In this document: in pieces, positions 5,520 to 5,953 of the stretch
How the letters are laid out: the number at the start of each line of letters is the position of its first letter
Numbering within the stretch: position 1 is the stretch's first letter
Assembly: GCA_016931365.1 (NCBI GenBank)
Contig: JAFGEY010000270.1
Coordinates: 1-5,953, forward strand
DNA length: 5,953 bases
Source of the DNA: Anaerolineae bacterium
Lineage (GTDB): Bacteria; Chloroflexota; Anaerolineae; JAFGEY01
Direction of reading: 5' to 3'
Notes under the pieces: generated by a model
Databases searched by the model: none
Told to the model about the DNA's origin: nothing
The model's input: only the letters and a program-made list of their open reading frames with translations
Translations under genes and position numbers: made by a program

Positions 5520-5953
5520 TATACGCTTCACGGGTATTGGACCTTACCCGGAAATGCTCGCGGCAAAAAGCCAGGGTTCGTGCCAGCGCCTCCCGGCAGG
5601 CTGCTTCGTCCTGGGCCGCGAACGCATCAGGATGACACTCGACACTGACTGCGCCGCCAAACCGGTCACGGGCCAGCCGGCCCAACAACTCGGCAAGGGG
5701 GAGTTGGCCGTCAGTCGGCAGCCGGTGCTCTCGCCCGTCAAAGTTGGAGAGATGAACGTGCGCGATATTGGCTTTGACCTGCTCATATACGTCGAGCACA
5801 TTCCAGCCCCAGGTGCCGATGTGCGTCGTGTCGAGGGTGAGGTGCTTGAAACGGACGATCTGCGCCGGCGAGTTGAACCAGTACAGCGGCACGGCGACGC
5901 CCAGCACGGCCCGCCTGGGCATATTTTCGATTGCCACGGTCACGCCGGACGCC
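5512..5953 (-). CDS. Sugar phosphate isomerase/epimerase, TIM-barrel (AP endonuclease 2 / xylose isomerase-like), 5' end outside window
   Basis: The frame stays open to the window edge, so the N-terminal half is missing; the GTG at 5941-5943 is internal, being part of the barrel strand GVTVAIENMP. The remaining 147 codons carry the C-terminal half of the barrel with its expected metal ligands. These are Glu in VAIENMP, Asp and His in LTLDTTHIGTWG, His in IAHVHLSNFDG, and Glu in AVSVECHP, giving the usual Glu-Asp-His-Glu set. The segment HRLPTDGQLPLAELLGRLARDRFGG between the last two is typical. Members isomerise or epimerise sugars, inositols or hydroxypyruvate using a divalent metal; the substrate is not determined here. 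The stop (5512-5514) and last two codons lie in the nonamer repeat. It is transcribed toward degV, with 107 bases between. Confidence 0.88.
   Translation of the reverse strand, partial: ASGVTVAIENMPRRAVLGVAVPLYWFNSPAQIVRFKHLTLDTTHIGTWGWNVLDVYEQVKANIAHVHLSNFDGREHRLPTDGQLPLAELLGRLARDRFGGAVSVECHPDAFAAQDEAACREALARTLAFCREHFRVRSNTREAYTE

Overview
The window looks like a chromosomal segment from a GC-rich bacterium, most plausibly a member of the Chloroflexota (Anaerolineae/Caldilineae type). This is inferred from gene style rather than from a marker gene: a sugar ABC binding protein, a surface protein with long Thr-Pro linkers, a cyclic-2,3-diphosphoglycerate-synthetase-like GTPase, a DegV protein, and several short dispersed inverted repeats between genes. 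There is no rRNA, tRNA, CRISPR array or transposase gene here.

Plus-strand half (1-3988). The 3' end of an extracellular solute-binding protein gene (1-561) is closed by a strong hairpin terminator (581-614). The 130-bp gap after it holds a second hairpin and a 39-bp dyad that overlaps the -35 box of a near-consensus sigma-70 promoter (674-702). This promoter should transcribe a 72-residue single-pass membrane protein (744-962) and, 28 bases later, a 541-residue membrane-anchored surface protein (991-2616). The latter has two Thr/Pro-rich stalks separated by an FN3-like domain and ends in a duplicated beta-domain resembling FxLYD. The CpgS-like GTPase (2675-3988) follows 58 bases later.

Minus-strand half (4045-5953). 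Reading right to left there is a 5'-truncated sugar phosphate isomerase/epimerase (5512-5953), a DegV-family lipid-binding protein (4556-5404), and a 130-residue protein made of two gapless helix-turn-helix-like repeats, each with two cysteines 31 residues apart (4045-4437). The two halves converge at about 4000-4040 over a perfect 18-bp inverted repeat.

The most notable structural pattern is that all three minus-strand genes end at or inside a different dispersed-repeat element: a palindrome 2 bp beyond one stop, a MITE-like terminal repeat containing the degV stop, and a nonamer array containing the isomerase stop. The most interesting protein is the duplicated Cys/HTH protein. The genes do not form one obvious pathway. 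The likely functional groups are sugar uptake (binding protein), a cell-surface pair (72-residue protein plus stalk protein), and separate metabolic or regulatory genes.
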